7,228 bases of DNA from Christensenella sp. UBA5399 (GTDB lineage: Bacteria > Bacillota > Clostridia > Christensenellales > Christensenellaceae): the NCBI GenBank assembly GCA_002407725.1, contig DHOD01000103.1, forward strand, positions 16,395 through 23,622, given 5' to 3'. The translations under genes were made by a program, and so were the position numbers. This document shows, in pieces, positions 5,527 to 7,228 of the stretch (the stretch's first letter is position 1; every line of letters starts with the position of its first letter). Below the pieces are notes generated by a model. The model made no database searches and had not been told where the DNA came from. It saw nothing but the letters and a program-made list of their open reading frames with translations.

Positions 5527-6558
5527 ATGTCAAAGAAAATCGTTACGTTTGGGGAGATCATGCTCCGGTTAAAGTCTCCTGGTGCACAAAGGCTTTTTCA
5601 ATCGGATTGTTTGGAGGCTACTTTTGGCGGCGGTGAGGCAAACGTGGCTGTTTCGCTTGCAAACTTTGGGTTAAAATCACATTACATCACGGCGCTTCCG
5701 GAGAATGTCGTGGGCAAGGCAGCGGCGTCGGAGGTGGCAAAGTTTGGCGTGGATGTTTCCGGGGTCGAATATATGCCAGGGCGGCTAGGGATTTATTTCC
5801 TGGAGGCTGGGTATGCGCAAAGGCCCTCTGTGGTAGTCTATGACAGAACCGATTCTGTGATCGCAAACGCTGCGCCCGGCACTTTTGCTTGGGATGAAAT
5901 TTTTCAGGATGCGGAATGGTTCCATGTGACGGGGATTACACCTGCCATCAGCAAGTCGGCGGCAGACCTGACAATCGAGGCTGTAAGACGTGCAAAAGCA
6001 TTAAACGTTACGGTTTCATGTGACCTGAACTACAGGGCGAAGCTTTGGAAATATGGCGCTGAAGCGCGTGAAATTATGCCGGAAATCATTAAGAATACGG
6101 ATGTCATTATTGCCAATGAAGAGGATATTCAAAAATCGCTTGGGATTTCTCCCGATGCGGAAAAACAAGGAAAAGGGCTTGATCTTGGATATTATGAGAA
6201 GCTGACAGGGCAGGTGCTGGAGGCATATCCAAATGTCAAGAAAATAGCGGTGACCTTGCGTGAGAGCATCAGCGCGAACCATAACCTATGGTCAGGATGC
6301 ATCAATAACAGAAGCGCATTTTTACATAGCAAAAAATATGATATCACAGATATTGTCGACCGGGTCGGCGGCGGCGATTCTTTCTCCGCCGGGTTGATCT
6401 ATGCGCTTTCTGACCAGCGGGAAGATGATTTTGCATTGGAATTCGCGGTAGGGGCGAGTTGCTTGAAGCATTCTATTTCTGGTGATTTCAACAGGGTCAG
6501 CACAGATGAGGTGATGCGGTTGCTGGGTGGGGACGCGACAGGAAGAATACAGAGGTAA
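5527..6558 (+). CDS. PfkB-family sugar kinase, 2-keto-3-deoxygluconate kinase-like
   Basis: A 343-residue ribokinase/PfkB-fold kinase that phosphorylates a sugar or keto-acid sugar with ATP. Visible: the N-terminal strand KIVTFGEIMLRL (4-15); PfkB signature 1, GGGEANVAVSLANFG (34-48); LGIYFLE and VVYDR (87-93 and 103-107); DLNYRAKLW (167-175), as in KDG kinases; and signature 2, DRVGGGDSFSAGLIYAL (278-294), with catalytic Asp284. GGGD replaces the more common GAGD. Overall it most resembles KdgK, but substrate cannot be read from sequence, so no symbol is given. ATG 5527 is preferred over the in-frame ATG 5464, because GGGAG at 5513-5517 is 9 nt away, the first residues fit the family, and the earlier start would overlap rfbH. 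It lies 31 nt after rfbH and 17 nt before the next gene, so it is probably in the same operon. A KDG kinase is unexpected in a CDP-dideoxysugar cluster. Confidence 0.85.
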   Translation: MSKKIVTFGEIMLRLKSPGAQRLFQSDCLEATFGGGEANVAVSLANFGLKSHYITALPENVVGKAAASEVAKFGVDVSGVEYMPGRLGIYFLEAGYAQRPSVVVYDRTDSVIANAAPGTFAWDEIFQDAEWFHVTGITPAISKSAADLTIEAVRRAKALNVTVSCDLNYRAKLWKYGAEAREIMPEIIKNTDVIIANEEDIQKSLGISPDAEKQGKGLDLGYYEKLTGQVLEAYPNVKKIAVTLRESISANHNLWSGCINNRSAFLHSKKYDITDIVDRVGGGDSFSAGLIYALSDQREDDFALEFAVGASCLKHSISGDFNRVSTDEVMRLLGGDATGRIQR

Positions 6559-6575
6559 AGAAGGAGTAAGCAAAG

Positions 6576-7228
6576 ATGGAAATAAGGCTTGCAAATTATA
6601 TAGCTGATTTTTTGGCGGATCATGATATCACACAGGTTTTTACTGTAACAGGCGGCGGCGCAATGCACCTCAATGATGCGTTAGGGAAGAATAAGCGTCT
6701 GCACTGTATGTATAATCACCACGAGCAGGCATGTGCGATTGCAGGCGAAGCGTATGCGCGGATGCACAACAAAATTGCGGCTGTTTGTGTGACAACAGGC
6801 CCAGGGGGCACCAATGCGATTACCGGTGTGGTGGGCGCGTATACGGATTCTATACCGATGCTTGTGATATCGGGGCAGGTAAAATACAGCACTTGCGCCC
6901 GCAGCACGGGGTTGCCACTCAGGGCAATGGGGGATCAGGAGTTTGATATCATCAAGGCGATTGGTTGCATGACCAAGCATAGCTCCATGGTGGTGGATCC
7001 CAAAACAATTCGTTATCATTTGGAAAAATGCCTTTTCTTGGCCTATAACGGAAGACCGGGCCCCACATGGCTGGATATTCCGTTGGATGTGCAGGGGGCG
7101 ATGATAGAGACCGATGAGTTAGTGGGGTATGATCCGGCGGAGGACGCCGCGGAAAACCCGCCGATGCCCTCTGATCAGGTGATTGAAAGCATATTAGCTG
7201 ATATAAAAAACGCGCAGAGGCCAGTGAT
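6576..7228 (+). CDS. Acetolactate synthase-like TPP-dependent enzyme (possible YerE-type carboligase), 3'-truncated by the window edge
   Basis: The first 217 residues of a protein that, by family, should be about 550-600. The visible part is the N-terminal TPP-binding (PYR) domain: VFTVTGGGAMHLNDALG (21-37); NHHEQACAIAGEAYAR (47-62), with the TPP-activating Glu50; TTGPGGTNAITGVVGAYTDSIPMLVISGQ (73-101); and GRPGPTWLDIPLDVQ (159-173). The start of the central domain is also present. AAGGAG at 6561-6566, 9 nt upstream, supports the ATG. Family members include acetolactate synthase (IlvB) and YerE, which joins a pyruvate-derived two-carbon unit to a CDP-4-keto-3,6-dideoxyhexose. Its place right behind rfbFGH and the kinase argues for a sugar-modifying role and against branched-chain amino acid synthesis. 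The C-terminal half is needed to decide between them. Confidence 0.8.
   Translation, partial: MEIRLANYIADFLADHDITQVFTVTGGGAMHLNDALGKNKRLHCMYNHHEQACAIAGEAYARMHNKIAAVCVTTGPGGTNAITGVVGAYTDSIPMLVISGQVKYSTCARSTGLPLRAMGDQEFDIIKAIGCMTKHSSMVVDPKTIRYHLEKCLFLAYNGRPGPTWLDIPLDVQGAMIETDELVGYDPAEDAAENPPMPSDQVIESILADIKNAQRPV

Overview
The window looks like part of a mid-GC, Clostridia-type (Firmicutes) anaerobe chromosome. The basis is strong AAGGAG ribosome binding sites, an ethanolamine-utilisation block in which the visible EutT lacks the CCxxC motif known from Salmonella, and an AT-rich consensus promoter. The lineage is inferred and not certain. Every convincing gene is on the + strand.

Layout. Positions 1-1415 hold the tail of an ethanolamine microcompartment operon: a 5'-truncated eutT (cobalamin adenosyltransferase), eutS (shell protein) and eutP (P-loop protein). 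They are packed with a 12-nt gap and then a 1-nt overlap. Positions 1416-2285 have no convincing gene. This 870-bp junction contains a 161-bp MITE-like element with perfect 20-bp inverted ends (1517-1685), a terminator-like hairpin directly abutting it (1682-1703), a GC-rich foldable segment, a perfect 14-bp-arm palindrome (1840-1870), a featureless stretch, and then an AT-rich zone with a near-consensus promoter (TTGAAG, 17-bp spacer, TATAAT) and a leader of about 125 nt that can fold.

Positions 2286-7228 are the start of a CDP-deoxysugar operon: rfbF (glucose-1-phosphate cytidylyltransferase), rfbG (CDP-glucose 4,6-dehydratase), rfbH (PLP/[2Fe-2S] 3-dehydrase), a PfkB-family kinase resembling 2-keto-3-deoxygluconate kinase, and the N-terminal 217 residues of an acetolactate-synthase-like thiamine diphosphate (TPP) enzyme that runs off the window.

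How the genes work together. RfbF, RfbG and RfbH convert glucose-1-phosphate and CTP to a CDP-4-keto-3,6-dideoxyhexose intermediate, the entry to 3,6-dideoxyhexoses of surface polysaccharides. The downstream TPP enzyme recalls YerE, which adds a two-carbon unit from pyruvate to such an intermediate to make the branched sugar yersiniose. The main hypothesis is therefore a branched-chain 3,6-dideoxysugar pathway in a probable Firmicute, with a KdgK-like kinase whose role there is unexplained. The RfbH reductase partner (AscD/DdhD type), the final ketoreductase and any glycosyltransferases are not in the window, so the end product cannot be named.
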